DNA of 13,143 nt from Spirochaetia bacterium (GTDB taxonomy: Bacteria; Spirochaetota; Spirochaetia; Sphaerochaetales; Sphaerochaetaceae), in NCBI GenBank assembly GCA_009929055.1, contig SABI01000045.1, forward strand, positions 1 through 13,143. Direction: 5' to 3'. A program made the position numbers and the translations under genes. Within the stretch, counting starts at the first letter, position 1, and every line of letters starts with the position of its first letter. The notes beneath the pieces are model-generated. The model was given only the letters and a program-made list of their open reading frames with translations. It made no database searches and was not told where the DNA came from. Of the stretch, positions 7,356-13,143 are shown in pieces.

Positions 7356-8387
7356 ATGATTACAAAAGAATTTCATGGAACTACCAAACGAGGTGAAAAA
7401 GCATATTTGTACACACTCACTGCAGGTTCTTACCTCGCAACAATTAGTACCTATGGTGGAACTCTTACTGCATTGTCTGCCCCCGATAAAAATGGCAAAG
7501 TAGAAAATGTTGTTCTCTCTTACGGCTCTTTGAGGGAGTATGAAGAATCAACAACCTATTTTGGGGCAATCATTGGAAGAGTAGCTAATAGAATAGGAAA
7601 TGCCCACTTTATCCTAGATGGAGTAGAATATTCTTTAGATAAGAATAATGGAACATACCACACCCTCCATGGTGGGTTTGATGGGTTCGATAATCGAGTT
7701 TTTGAGGCTGAGATTATTGATGAGGCAATAGAGCCTTCTCTTCGACTCTCCTTACAGAGTAGAGAAGGGGATATGGGTTTCCCTGGAACTATGGATGTAA
7801 AGGTAACCTATACCCTCTCCCCTAAGGGCTCCTTAACTATTACCTACAAAGCTGATGTTGATAATAAAACTCCAATAAACCTTACTAATCATGCATACTT
7901 TAATCTAAGGGGGAAAAAAGATATCCTTGATCACCTCCTTACCCTTAACTGTGACAGATACCTTCCAGTAAATGACCAGCTCATTCCTACTGGGGTTGTT
8001 GCACCAGTAGAACATACTCCATTTGATTTCACCCAAGAGAAACCAATTATTAAGGATATTGCACTAAGTGGTGGATATGATCATTGCATGGTTGCAAAAG
8101 AGGGAAGTAATCTAACTACCCCTATTGCAATAGTGGTTGAACCAAAAAGTGGCAGGGTGATGAAAGTCTACACTACATTAGAGGCTGTTCAATTCTATAG
8201 TGGGAATTTCCTAAATGGGACAGATAAAAACCCAGAAGGTGAGGGATATGAAAAGCATAGTGGCTTTTGTTTAGAGACGCAACATTATCCCGATGCAGTT
8301 AATCATCCCCATTTCCCCTCAATTATATATGATAAAGAGAGAGCGTTTGAACATACAACTATCTACTCATTGTCTGTTATCGATTGA
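7356..8387 (+). CDS. galM: Galactose mutarotase (aldose 1-epimerase)
   Basis: The 343-residue beta-sandwich protein has normal GalM length. Catalytic and substrate residues of the family are present: R75 (IIGRVANRIG), H105 (TLHGGFDGFDNR), H179 (INLTNHAYFNL, proton donor), D242 (GYDHCM) and E307 (GFCLETQHYPDAVNHPHFPS, general base). It interconverts alpha and beta anomers of galactose, glucose and related aldoses in the cytosol, feeding sugar kinases or reductases that need one anomer. The start has GAGAGAGG about 7 bp upstream; a nearby ATG at 7351 is out of frame and stops at once. It lies 25 bp after the NDK-like gene on the same strand and probably shares its promoter. Other genes of the window (aldose reductase, XylR-like regulator, transketolase) fit a broader aldose theme. 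Confidence 0.95.
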   Translation: MITKEFHGTTKRGEKAYLYTLTAGSYLATISTYGGTLTALSAPDKNGKVENVVLSYGSLREYEESTTYFGAIIGRVANRIGNAHFILDGVEYSLDKNNGTYHTLHGGFDGFDNRVFEAEIIDEAIEPSLRLSLQSREGDMGFPGTMDVKVTYTLSPKGSLTITYKADVDNKTPINLTNHAYFNLRGKKDILDHLLTLNCDRYLPVNDQLIPTGVVAPVEHTPFDFTQEKPIIKDIALSGGYDHCMVAKEGSNLTTPIAIVVEPKSGRVMKVYTTLEAVQFYSGNFLNGTDKNPEGEGYEKHSGFCLETQHYPDAVNHPHFPSIIYDKERAFEHTTIYSLSVID

Positions 8388-8469
8388 AATATTTTAATAA
8401 AAATTAGCTCCTCTTTGTAACAAATTCTTTAAATAGTGGTTTGTATGATAGAAACAAAGGGAAAGCAAG

Positions 8470-8619
8470 ATGAAAAAAATATTATCAATTAGCCACAATT
8501 TATTACTCCATGTTAGATTCTACTCATTTAAGATTGGTAATTATTCAGTTTCAACACTTCCTATTATAGCTGCCCTTTTAATTATTCAATCAAAATTTGC
8601 TGATAAAATAATCCAATAA
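8470..8619 (+). CDS. Unrecognised 49-codon small gene with its own terminator
   Basis: A short reading frame begins MKKILSISHNLLLHV and ends with FADKIIQ. It has a hydrophobic stretch VSTLPIIAALLIIQ (residues 27-40), bordered by charged ends. AAAGGGA lies about 7 bp before the ATG, a credible ribosome binding site. The frame is followed 21 bp later by a hairpin with a T tract, so it looks like a self-contained transcription unit, lying 82 bp after galM. The protein could be a small membrane-associated protein; the hydrophobic stretch is short for a full membrane span. I do not recognise a family, and no cysteine or metal motif is present. Alternatives are a chance frame inside a non-coding RNA, or a small hydrophobic peptide of the type I toxin kind. 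Nothing in the sequence shows an antisense antitoxin. Confidence 0.5.
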   Translation: MKKILSISHNLLLHVRFYSFKIGNYSVSTLPIIAALLIIQSKFADKIIQ

Positions 8620-8640
8620 AAATTAGAATTTCAAATAGGA

Positions 8641-8667
8641 GAGAGATGTGTAACAGCATCTCTTTTT
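8641..8667 (+). terminator. Rho-independent terminator after the small gene
   Basis: AGAGATG (8642-8648) pairs with CATCTCT (8657-8663), with a G-T wobble outside and an 8-nt loop. The stem is followed by a T tract (8663-8667). It lies 22 bp beyond the stop of the 49-codon gene and would separate it from the membrane 4Fe-4S gene downstream. Confidence 0.75.
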
Positions 8668-8742
8668 CATGTTATGGGATAAAATTTTTCTCTCTATTCT
8701 CCATTTATTTATTATCTCTTTACCCAATATTTATCTTTATTG

Positions 8743-8781
8743 TTTACAGTAATCGAGTGCATTCAGTATATAAGGGGGGGG
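8743..8781 (+). promoter_or_regulatory. Candidate promoter ending in a G8 tract at the start codon of the membrane 4Fe-4S gene
   Basis: TTTACA (8743-8748), an 18-bp spacer and TATATA (8767-8772) are followed at once by AA and then eight consecutive G (8774-8781), one base before the ATG at 8783. The predicted transcription start near 8779 falls inside the G run, which also supplies the Shine-Dalgarno (AAGGGGGG). Any change in G number would alter both. An alternative upstream promoter cannot be excluded, because the leader here would be very short. Confidence 0.5.
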
Positions 8782-8782
8782 T

Positions 8783-9622
8783 ATGAAAAGACGAGTTTCT
8801 ACTCGCACAATGCGCACCATTGTGCAGATTATTTTTTTCATTATCGTATTACTTGTTGTGTTAGGTCATACTTTAGAAGAATTTGGTGTTACATTGCCAA
8901 TTCTAAGAGGGGCTTCACTCCATGCAATTTGTCCATTTGGTGGAGTTGTTTCACTTTACCAATACATTACAAGTGGAACATTTGTTCAGAAAATTCATGA
9001 TTCATCATTTTATTTGATGATTCTTGTCTTTATTACAGCAATTATAGCAGGACCAATATTTTGTGGCTGGGTATGTCCATTTGGTACTTTTCAAGAATGG
9101 ATGGCTAAAATTGGACGAAAAATATTTAAAAAACGCTATAATAATATGATTAATAAAAAAGTCGATTCTTTACTAAGATATCTTCGTTATGGAGTATTAA
9201 TCTGGGTAGTTATAGTTACTGCAACAAGTGCCAAACTTATATTCTCCTCTTATGATCCCTATTATGCGTTGTTTAATTTCTGGACTGGAGAGGTTGCCAT
9301 AACAGCTTTCATCTCCCTCTTTGCTGTGATGGTTCTTTCCTTATTCATAGAGCGACCGTTTTGTAAATATGCGTGTCCATACGGGGCGGTACTCGGGCTA
9401 AGTAATCTATTTAGAATTTTCAGTATTCGTCGTAACGAGAAGAGCTGTATTAGCTGCTTAAAGTGCGATAAAGCATGTCCTATGAACATAGAGGTGTCGA
9501 ATAAAAAGATTATACGAGATCATCAATGTATTTCATGTCTGATTTGTACAAGTGATGTAGTGTGTCCAATAGAATCTACTGTAGAACTTAACACAACTAC
9601 ACCAAAGGGGACTTCTCTATGA
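8783..9622 (+). CDS. Polytopic membrane 4Fe-4S protein (NapH-like)
   Basis: The 279-residue integral membrane protein has hydrophobic segments near residues 12-30, 77-95, 136-153 and 172-190. It carries the NapH/CcoG-type signature cysteines: C50 (HAICPFGGV), C94 and C98 (FCGWVCPFG), C194 and C198 (FCKYACPYGA). A two-cluster ferredoxin tail follows: C222, C225, C228, C232 (CISCLKCDKACP), then C249, C252, C255 and C261. The second set has a five-residue gap before CP rather than three. Family knowledge: these proteins transfer electrons between quinones or flavoproteins and periplasmic or cytosolic partners. A terminal reductase is not encoded next to it. Its stop overlaps the next start (ATGA at 9619-9622), so the two are translationally coupled. 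Expression may depend on the G8 tract before the start. Confidence 0.83.
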   Translation: MKRRVSTRTMRTIVQIIFFIIVLLVVLGHTLEEFGVTLPILRGASLHAICPFGGVVSLYQYITSGTFVQKIHDSSFYLMILVFITAIIAGPIFCGWVCPFGTFQEWMAKIGRKIFKKRYNNMINKKVDSLLRYLRYGVLIWVVIVTATSAKLIFSSYDPYYALFNFWTGEVAITAFISLFAVMVLSLFIERPFCKYACPYGAVLGLSNLFRIFSIRRNEKSCISCLKCDKACPMNIEVSNKKIIRDHQCISCLICTSDVVCPIESTVELNTTTPKGTSL

Positions 9623-10362
9623 AAATTTCAGCAAAATATGTAGCATTGTTACTGATTGTTATTATCTTAGGTGGAGTTCTTGTCTTGATGCTTAGTGGAC
9701 TTTGGATTACTGAAGGGAAAAAAGTACCAACAAAAATTACAACAGGGGCATATTCAGGGATGGCGAACCCAGGTGATATAAGGGGCTCATACACCTTGTT
9801 AGACATAGAGACTAATTTCTCCATTCCTAGTGAGACAATTGCTTCTGCTTTTCAACTCGACACCTCAATAAAAGATGCTCAAGCCTATAAGGCAAAAGAT
9901 ATTGAAGAGATGTATTTTAATTCTGGACTAACCGAAGGAGACATCGGCACAGATAGCGTGAAATATTTTGTTTCACTTTACCTAGGTATCCCCTATGCTC
10001 CTGAAGAGGATACGATTCTTCCCTCTACTGCTGTTAATCTTCTTAATTCGTTAGAGAAAATTACTCAACATGAATATGCAGCTCTAAGTGAAAAGAGCTA
10101 TACCGTTAATAATTCTTCAATGGGTACAGATCAAAATAAAGCAATACAACAGAGTTCTCTTACAGCTTCTACATACACCATAAAAGGAAATACAACCTTT
10201 TTTGATCTTATAGAATGGGGATTAACTCAAGAAGAGATAGAAGAGGTACTTACCTTTCCTCTTCTCGTAAAGAGTTCAACAATCAAAGATGTAGCAGAAA
10301 AAGAAGGGATAGAATTCTCTATTTTGAAGAATGCATTTCAGAATATCCTTAATAATCTCTGA
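9619..10362 (+). CDS. Single-pass membrane protein with repeated helical motifs, partner of the 4Fe-4S protein
   Basis: The 247-residue product has one N-terminal transmembrane segment (about residues 8-28) after Lys-rich residues, then an extracytoplasmic domain. It is not a family I can name. Three motifs of related shape recur: DIRGSYTLLDIETNFSIP at 53-70, IKGNTTFFDLIEWGLTQEEI at 188-207 and STIKDVAEKEGIEFSILK at 220-237. Each is a turn with a short strand-like piece followed by a helix and a hydrophobic finish. A conserved-looking stretch (GTDSVKYFVSLYLGIPYAPE) sits between. There is no cysteine or heme motif, so it is unlikely to carry a redox centre itself. The gene overlaps the upstream membrane 4Fe-4S gene by ATGA and so probably forms a complex with it. 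I recall similar modules beside other membrane ferredoxins, but this is memory, not a search. Confidence 0.65.
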   Translation: MKISAKYVALLLIVIILGGVLVLMLSGLWITEGKKVPTKITTGAYSGMANPGDIRGSYTLLDIETNFSIPSETIASAFQLDTSIKDAQAYKAKDIEEMYFNSGLTEGDIGTDSVKYFVSLYLGIPYAPEEDTILPSTAVNLLNSLEKITQHEYAALSEKSYTVNNSSMGTDQNKAIQQSSLTASTYTIKGNTTFFDLIEWGLTQEEIEEVLTFPLLVKSSTIKDVAEKEGIEFSILKNAFQNILNNL

Positions 10363-10366
10363 TAAA

Positions 10367-10405
10367 TATTGACCTCATTAATAAAAGGAGTCGATTTATT
10401 GACCT
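10367..10405 (+). repeat. Direct repeat TATTGACCT with 30-bp period upstream of tkt
   Basis: TATTGACCT occurs exactly at 10367-10375 and again at 10397-10405, directly after the previous gene. Both copies contain TTGACC, close to a -35 box. The 30-bp spacing is about three helical turns, so both copies face the same side of the DNA. They may be a duplicated promoter element or a regulator site. Confidence 0.45.
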
Positions 10406-10427
10406 TTCACCCTCTTCATACTAGACT
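10399..10427 (+). promoter_or_regulatory. Candidate tkt promoter
   Basis: TTGACC (10399-10404) is followed after 17 bp by TAGACT (10422-10427), 5 of 6 and 4 of 6 matches to sigma-70 boxes. Transcription would start near 10434, giving a leader of about 63 nt before the ATG at 10497, with GGGAG at 10486-10490. The other TTGACC copy at 10369 lacks a good -10 partner. Confidence 0.45.
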
Positions 10428-10496
10428 GTGGGTGCACATTTTATTCAATAATCACGAAGTAAAGAATTATAAAAATTAAACATACGGGAGAAAGCA

Positions 10497-12494
10497 ATGA
10501 ATAACAGAGACTTAGCAAATGCAGTAAGAATTTTAAGCATGGATGCAGTCCAAAAAGCTGCAAGTGGACACCCTGGGGCACCAATGGGAATGGCTGATAT
10601 CGCAGAAGTGGTATTTAGACGAATTATGAAACATAACCCAACAAATCCTTCTTGGGCTAATAGAGATCGTTTTGTCCTCTCTAATGGACACGGGTCAATG
10701 TTATTATATTCACTCCTTCATCTAACTGGATATGATCTTCCATTAGAAGAGCTAAAACAATTTAGACAACTTCACTCCAAAACTGCTGGACATCCTGAAT
10801 ATAAAGTAACCCCTGGAGTAGAAACTACTACTGGACCTCTTGGACAAGGCCTTGCAAATGCAATTGGTATGGCTCTTGCTGAAAAGATGTTAAGTGCTCA
10901 GTTTAATAAACCAGGCCATGATATCATTGATCACCACACATACACCTTCTTAGGCGATGGATGTATGATGGAAGGAATCAGTCATGAAGTAGCCTCCCTT
11001 GCAGGTACATGGGGTTTAGGCAAACTCATTGCTATCTATGATGATAATGGAATTAGTATTGATGGAGAAGTGAAAGGGTGGTTCAACGATGATACTCCTA
11101 GTCGCTTTGAAGCCTATAATTGGAATGTTATTCGAGATGTTGATGGACACGATAGTGTTGCAATAGAAAAGGCAATTAGCGAAGCTAAGAAAGTAAGTGA
11201 TAAACCAACCCTTATCTGTTGTAAAACTACCATAGGATTCGGTTCTCCTAATAAAGGGGGAAAAGAAGATTGTCATGGTGCTCCATTAGGAGAGAAAGAG
11301 ATTGTCCTTACTCGAGAGGCATTAGGGTGGAAATATGAAGAACCATTCTTTGTACCTCAAGAGATGTACTCTGCATGGGATTGCAAAAGTAAAGGCAAAC
11401 AATTAGAGCAAGATTGGAACACTCAATTTACTGCTTATTCTGCCTCTTATCCTAAAGAAGCTTCTGAGTTAAAACGAAGATTACATGGAGAGAGAAGTGA
11501 AGGATGGGAAGCTCAAATAGATGCTTTAGCAGCTACATGGCAAAAAGAGGGACTTAAAGTTGCTTCACGTAAAGCTTCTCAAATGGTTTTAGATGTCTTA
11601 GCCCCAATGGTAAGTGAATTTATTGGAGGGTCTGCTGACTTAGCTCCATCTAACCTTACATTTAACAAATCTTCAAAAGCTATTACAAGTAGTGATTATT
11701 CAGGTAACTATCTTCACTATGGTGTAAGAGAATTTGGAATGGCAGCTATTATGAACGGGTTAGCTCTTCATGGTGGATTCCTTCCCTATGGTGGAACATT
11801 CCTTATCTTCATGGAATATGCGAAAAATGCAATAAGAATGGCCTCTCTTATGGGCCTTCAAGTTGTCTATGTCTTTACCCACGACTCAATAGGACTCGGA
11901 GAAGACGGACCAACACACCAACCTGTAGAACAAATTACTATGTTAAGAATAACTCCTAATATGACATCCTGGAGACCTTGTGATGCGGTAGAAACTGCTG
12001 TAGCTTGGAAAGAAGCAGTAAAACATACAAGTGGTCCTACAGCTCTTCTATTAAGTAGACAAAACCTAGACCCACAAACACGTAGCACAACTCAACTAAA
12101 GGATATTGAAAAAGGTGGTTACATCCTTCTCGATAGTAAAGAAACCCCAGAAGTTATCCTCATTGCAACAGGGAGTGAAGTCACATTAGCAGTAAGTGCC
12201 GCGGCAACACTTTCATCAGAAGGAAAAAGTGTGAGAGTTGTCTCCCTTCCTTCTCCTGAAGTCTTTGAAAGACAGCCAGATGCATACAAAGAGAGTGTCC
12301 TACCTTCTTCAATCAGAAAAAGAGTTGCAGTAGAAGCAGCCCATGTTGATTATTGGAATAAGTATGTTGGTCTTGATGGAAAAGTAGTAGGGATGAATAG
12401 TTTTGGAGAATCTGCTCCAGCTAATGAACTCTACAAGCTGTTTAATATTACAAGTGATGCTGTTGTTAAGGCAGCTACATCTCTCCTAAAATAA
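10497..12494 (+). CDS. tkt: Transketolase
   Basis: The complete 665-residue enzyme has normal family length (about 660-680). It transfers two-carbon ketol units between ketoses and aldoses in the non-oxidative pentose phosphate pathway, using thiamine diphosphate and a divalent metal. Visible marks include H25 (AASGHPGAPMGM), H65 (LSNGHGSM), H99 (AGHPEY) and the cofactor motif D154...N184 (LGDGCMMEGISHE, YDDNGISIDG). Also present are H260 (EDCHGAPLG), E412 (GVREFGMAAIMNG, the glutamate that activates thiamine) and H474 (GEDGPTHQPVEQ). All three domains are intact: N-terminal pyrophosphate, central pyrimidine and a C-terminal region ending about residue 665. GGGAG lies 6 bp before the ATG. It is probably monocistronic, between a putative promoter at 10399 and the hairpin at 12516. 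It links pentose catabolism to glycolysis. Confidence 0.98.
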   Translation: MNNRDLANAVRILSMDAVQKAASGHPGAPMGMADIAEVVFRRIMKHNPTNPSWANRDRFVLSNGHGSMLLYSLLHLTGYDLPLEELKQFRQLHSKTAGHPEYKVTPGVETTTGPLGQGLANAIGMALAEKMLSAQFNKPGHDIIDHHTYTFLGDGCMMEGISHEVASLAGTWGLGKLIAIYDDNGISIDGEVKGWFNDDTPSRFEAYNWNVIRDVDGHDSVAIEKAISEAKKVSDKPTLICCKTTIGFGSPNKGGKEDCHGAPLGEKEIVLTREALGWKYEEPFFVPQEMYSAWDCKSKGKQLEQDWNTQFTAYSASYPKEASELKRRLHGERSEGWEAQIDALAATWQKEGLKVASRKASQMVLDVLAPMVSEFIGGSADLAPSNLTFNKSSKAITSSDYSGNYLHYGVREFGMAAIMNGLALHGGFLPYGGTFLIFMEYAKNAIRMASLMGLQVVYVFTHDSIGLGEDGPTHQPVEQITMLRITPNMTSWRPCDAVETAVAWKEAVKHTSGPTALLLSRQNLDPQTRSTTQLKDIEKGGYILLDSKETPEVILIATGSEVTLAVSAAATLSSEGKSVRVVSLPSPEVFERQPDAYKESVLPSSIRKRVAVEAAHVDYWNKYVGLDGKVVGMNSFGESAPANELYKLFNITSDAVVKAATSLLK

Positions 12495-12515
12495 GTTATT
12501 TCTATAGCTACAACT

Positions 12516-12545
12516 TGAAGGGACAATTGTTATATTGTCCCTTCA
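12516..12545. terminator. 12-bp hairpin between converging tkt and surface-protein genes
   Basis: TGAAGGGACAAT (12516-12527) and ATTGTCCCTTCA (12534-12545) form a perfect 12-bp stem with a 6-nt loop, 21 bp after tkt stops. On the minus strand it lies just beyond the stop of the converging gene (12552), so it could serve both. Neither strand has a strong T tract after the stem, so it may be a weak or factor-assisted terminator or an mRNA-stabilising 3' hairpin. Confidence 0.6.
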
Positions 12546-12551
12546 CTCATA

Positions 12552-13143
12552 TTATCGAGTAACTACAAAATCTAGCAAAGCCCAACATAGTCCACCAGAA
12601 AACTTCTCATCTGTTCCAGTAGCAACTACTAATATGTAGTGGTCAATATCACTATCAGTAGTTGTGTAGGTGAGATCAGTTTGTCCAACAATAACTTCAC
12701 TATCTTCAAAATCATTAGGGTTTACCCTAAACCATTCATAAGTCAGACCATCTTCTATATCACCATCATCGCTATCAACTAAAGTAAAGTCAGCAACAAT
12801 ACCAAACCCTACATAAGGTGACATAGTCCCAGTATTAAACATTGAATAATCTAAAGACCAATTCACATCAGCATCAACTGCACATTGAGTTGCATAGATA
12901 ATGTTTGAGTATTGACCATCATATGTGCCACCATTGATCTTAAGTCTAAAATACCCATCTAGATGAGGGGTAGGGATAGGCACACTATATCCACTTGCTA
13001 ATGGGTTCTCAGTAGTGTATTCCTTGTCTAGATAATTCGTCATAGTTACAAAGTTATATGGAGAGTTTGAATCACTAAATTGAAGGGTATAACTGGTTGC
13101 GACAAAGTCTTGTGGCATAGTGAAACTCATATACACCTCTCTT
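12552..13143 (-). CDS. Probable secreted or surface beta-sandwich protein, C-terminal part only
   Basis: The frame stays open to the window end with no stop (further codons read REVYMSF), so the GTG at 13136 is not a credible start and the true N-terminus lies outside. At least 197 codons are visible. The sequence is rich in Tyr, Ser, Thr, Asp and Asn with few Lys/Arg, typical of exported adhesin-like or lipoprotein domains. Two segments look like Ig-like or fibronectin-like units: one ending with FRLKINGGTYDGQYSN, and a second with GLTYEWFRVNPNDFEDSEV and DLTYTTTDSDIDHYILVVAT. In the latter, Trp and the Tyr-x-hydrophobic end strand are Ig-like core marks. It ends in VVTR, without an obvious sorting signal. 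Its function is not recognised; surface binding is a guess from composition. Confidence 0.6.
   Translation of the reverse strand, partial: REVYMSFTMPQDFVATSYTLQFSDSNSPYNFVTMTNYLDKEYTTENPLASGYSVPIPTPHLDGYFRLKINGGTYDGQYSNIIYATQCAVDADVNWSLDYSMFNTGTMSPYVGFGIVADFTLVDSDDGDIEDGLTYEWFRVNPNDFEDSEVIVGQTDLTYTTTDSDIDHYILVVATGTDEKFSGGLCWALLDFVVTR

Noticed and set aside
8408..8462. Alternative pairings of CTTTGT, ACAAA, TTTGT and ACAAAG upstream of the 49-codon gene, like an attenuator or switch
   Set aside because: The segments are only 5-6 bp and low in GC, so they form easily by chance, and no ligand-binding core or transcript start is visible.
8740..9000. Frame-shifted 86-codon frame over the 4Fe-4S gene start
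   Set aside because: It runs over the poly-G and the first membrane segment in another frame; its Cys/His-rich product is a shadow of the real gene.
11867..12088. Minus-strand frames within tkt (also 11016-11276)
   Set aside because: They lie wholly inside the clear transketolase frame and show no start signal or family features.
12552..13136. GTG at 13136 as the gene start
   Set aside because: The same frame stays open to the window edge without a stop, so this is an internal codon of a longer gene.
1..13143. CRISPR arrays, tRNA/rRNA genes, insertion sequences, attachment sites
   Set aside because: No regularly spaced repeats, cloverleaf-type sequence, transposase motif or terminal inverted repeat pair was seen on either strand by eye.

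Overview
This AT-rich, densely packed 13.1 kb window (mostly ORFs with strong purine-rich ribosome binding sites) reads as the chromosome of an anaerobic or fermentative diderm bacterium. A spirochaete of the Sphaerochaeta/Treponema type is my best guess, from the mixture of LacI and XylR-like sugar regulators, a DUF2148 protein, an AsmA-like protein and a membrane 4Fe-4S protein. That placement is inference, because the window has no rRNA or other marker gene. I see no insertion sequence, prophage, tRNA or CRISPR array.

Left part (1-2706): the C-terminal ~336 codons of a LacI-family repressor meet, tail to tail with a 4-bp overlap, a DUF2148 iron-sulfur-type protein on the minus strand. A divergent single-pass membrane protein with AsmA-like beta-rich repeats follows.

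Middle (2710-8387): a minus-strand pair, aldo-keto reductase then zinc alcohol/polyol dehydrogenase, is divergent from a XylR-like regulator (sugar-binding domain plus AraC helix-turn-helix). The short intergenic space carries inverted and direct repeats that look like an operator. The pair could reduce an aldose to a polyol and reoxidise it to a ketose. Downstream on the plus strand are an unusual double nucleoside diphosphate kinase (one degenerate and one intact domain) and a galactose mutarotase, apparently co-transcribed.

Right part (8388-13143): an unrecognised 49-codon gene has its own intrinsic terminator. It is followed by a two-gene redox unit (NapH-like polytopic 4Fe-4S protein plus a membrane-anchored helical-repeat protein). 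The start of that unit is preceded by a run of eight G, a candidate phase-variable or expression-tuning tract. A complete transketolase follows, then a hairpin, then the C-terminal part of a probable secreted or surface beta-sandwich protein on the minus strand, cut by the window end.

Metabolically, the sugar regulators, reductase/dehydrogenase pair, mutarotase and transketolase together point to entry of aldoses or polyols into the pentose phosphate pathway. The substrate cannot be fixed from sequence alone. The points most worth following up are the poly-G tract, the putative oxidoreductive sugar module with its operator, the double NDK, the redox pair and the small gene.
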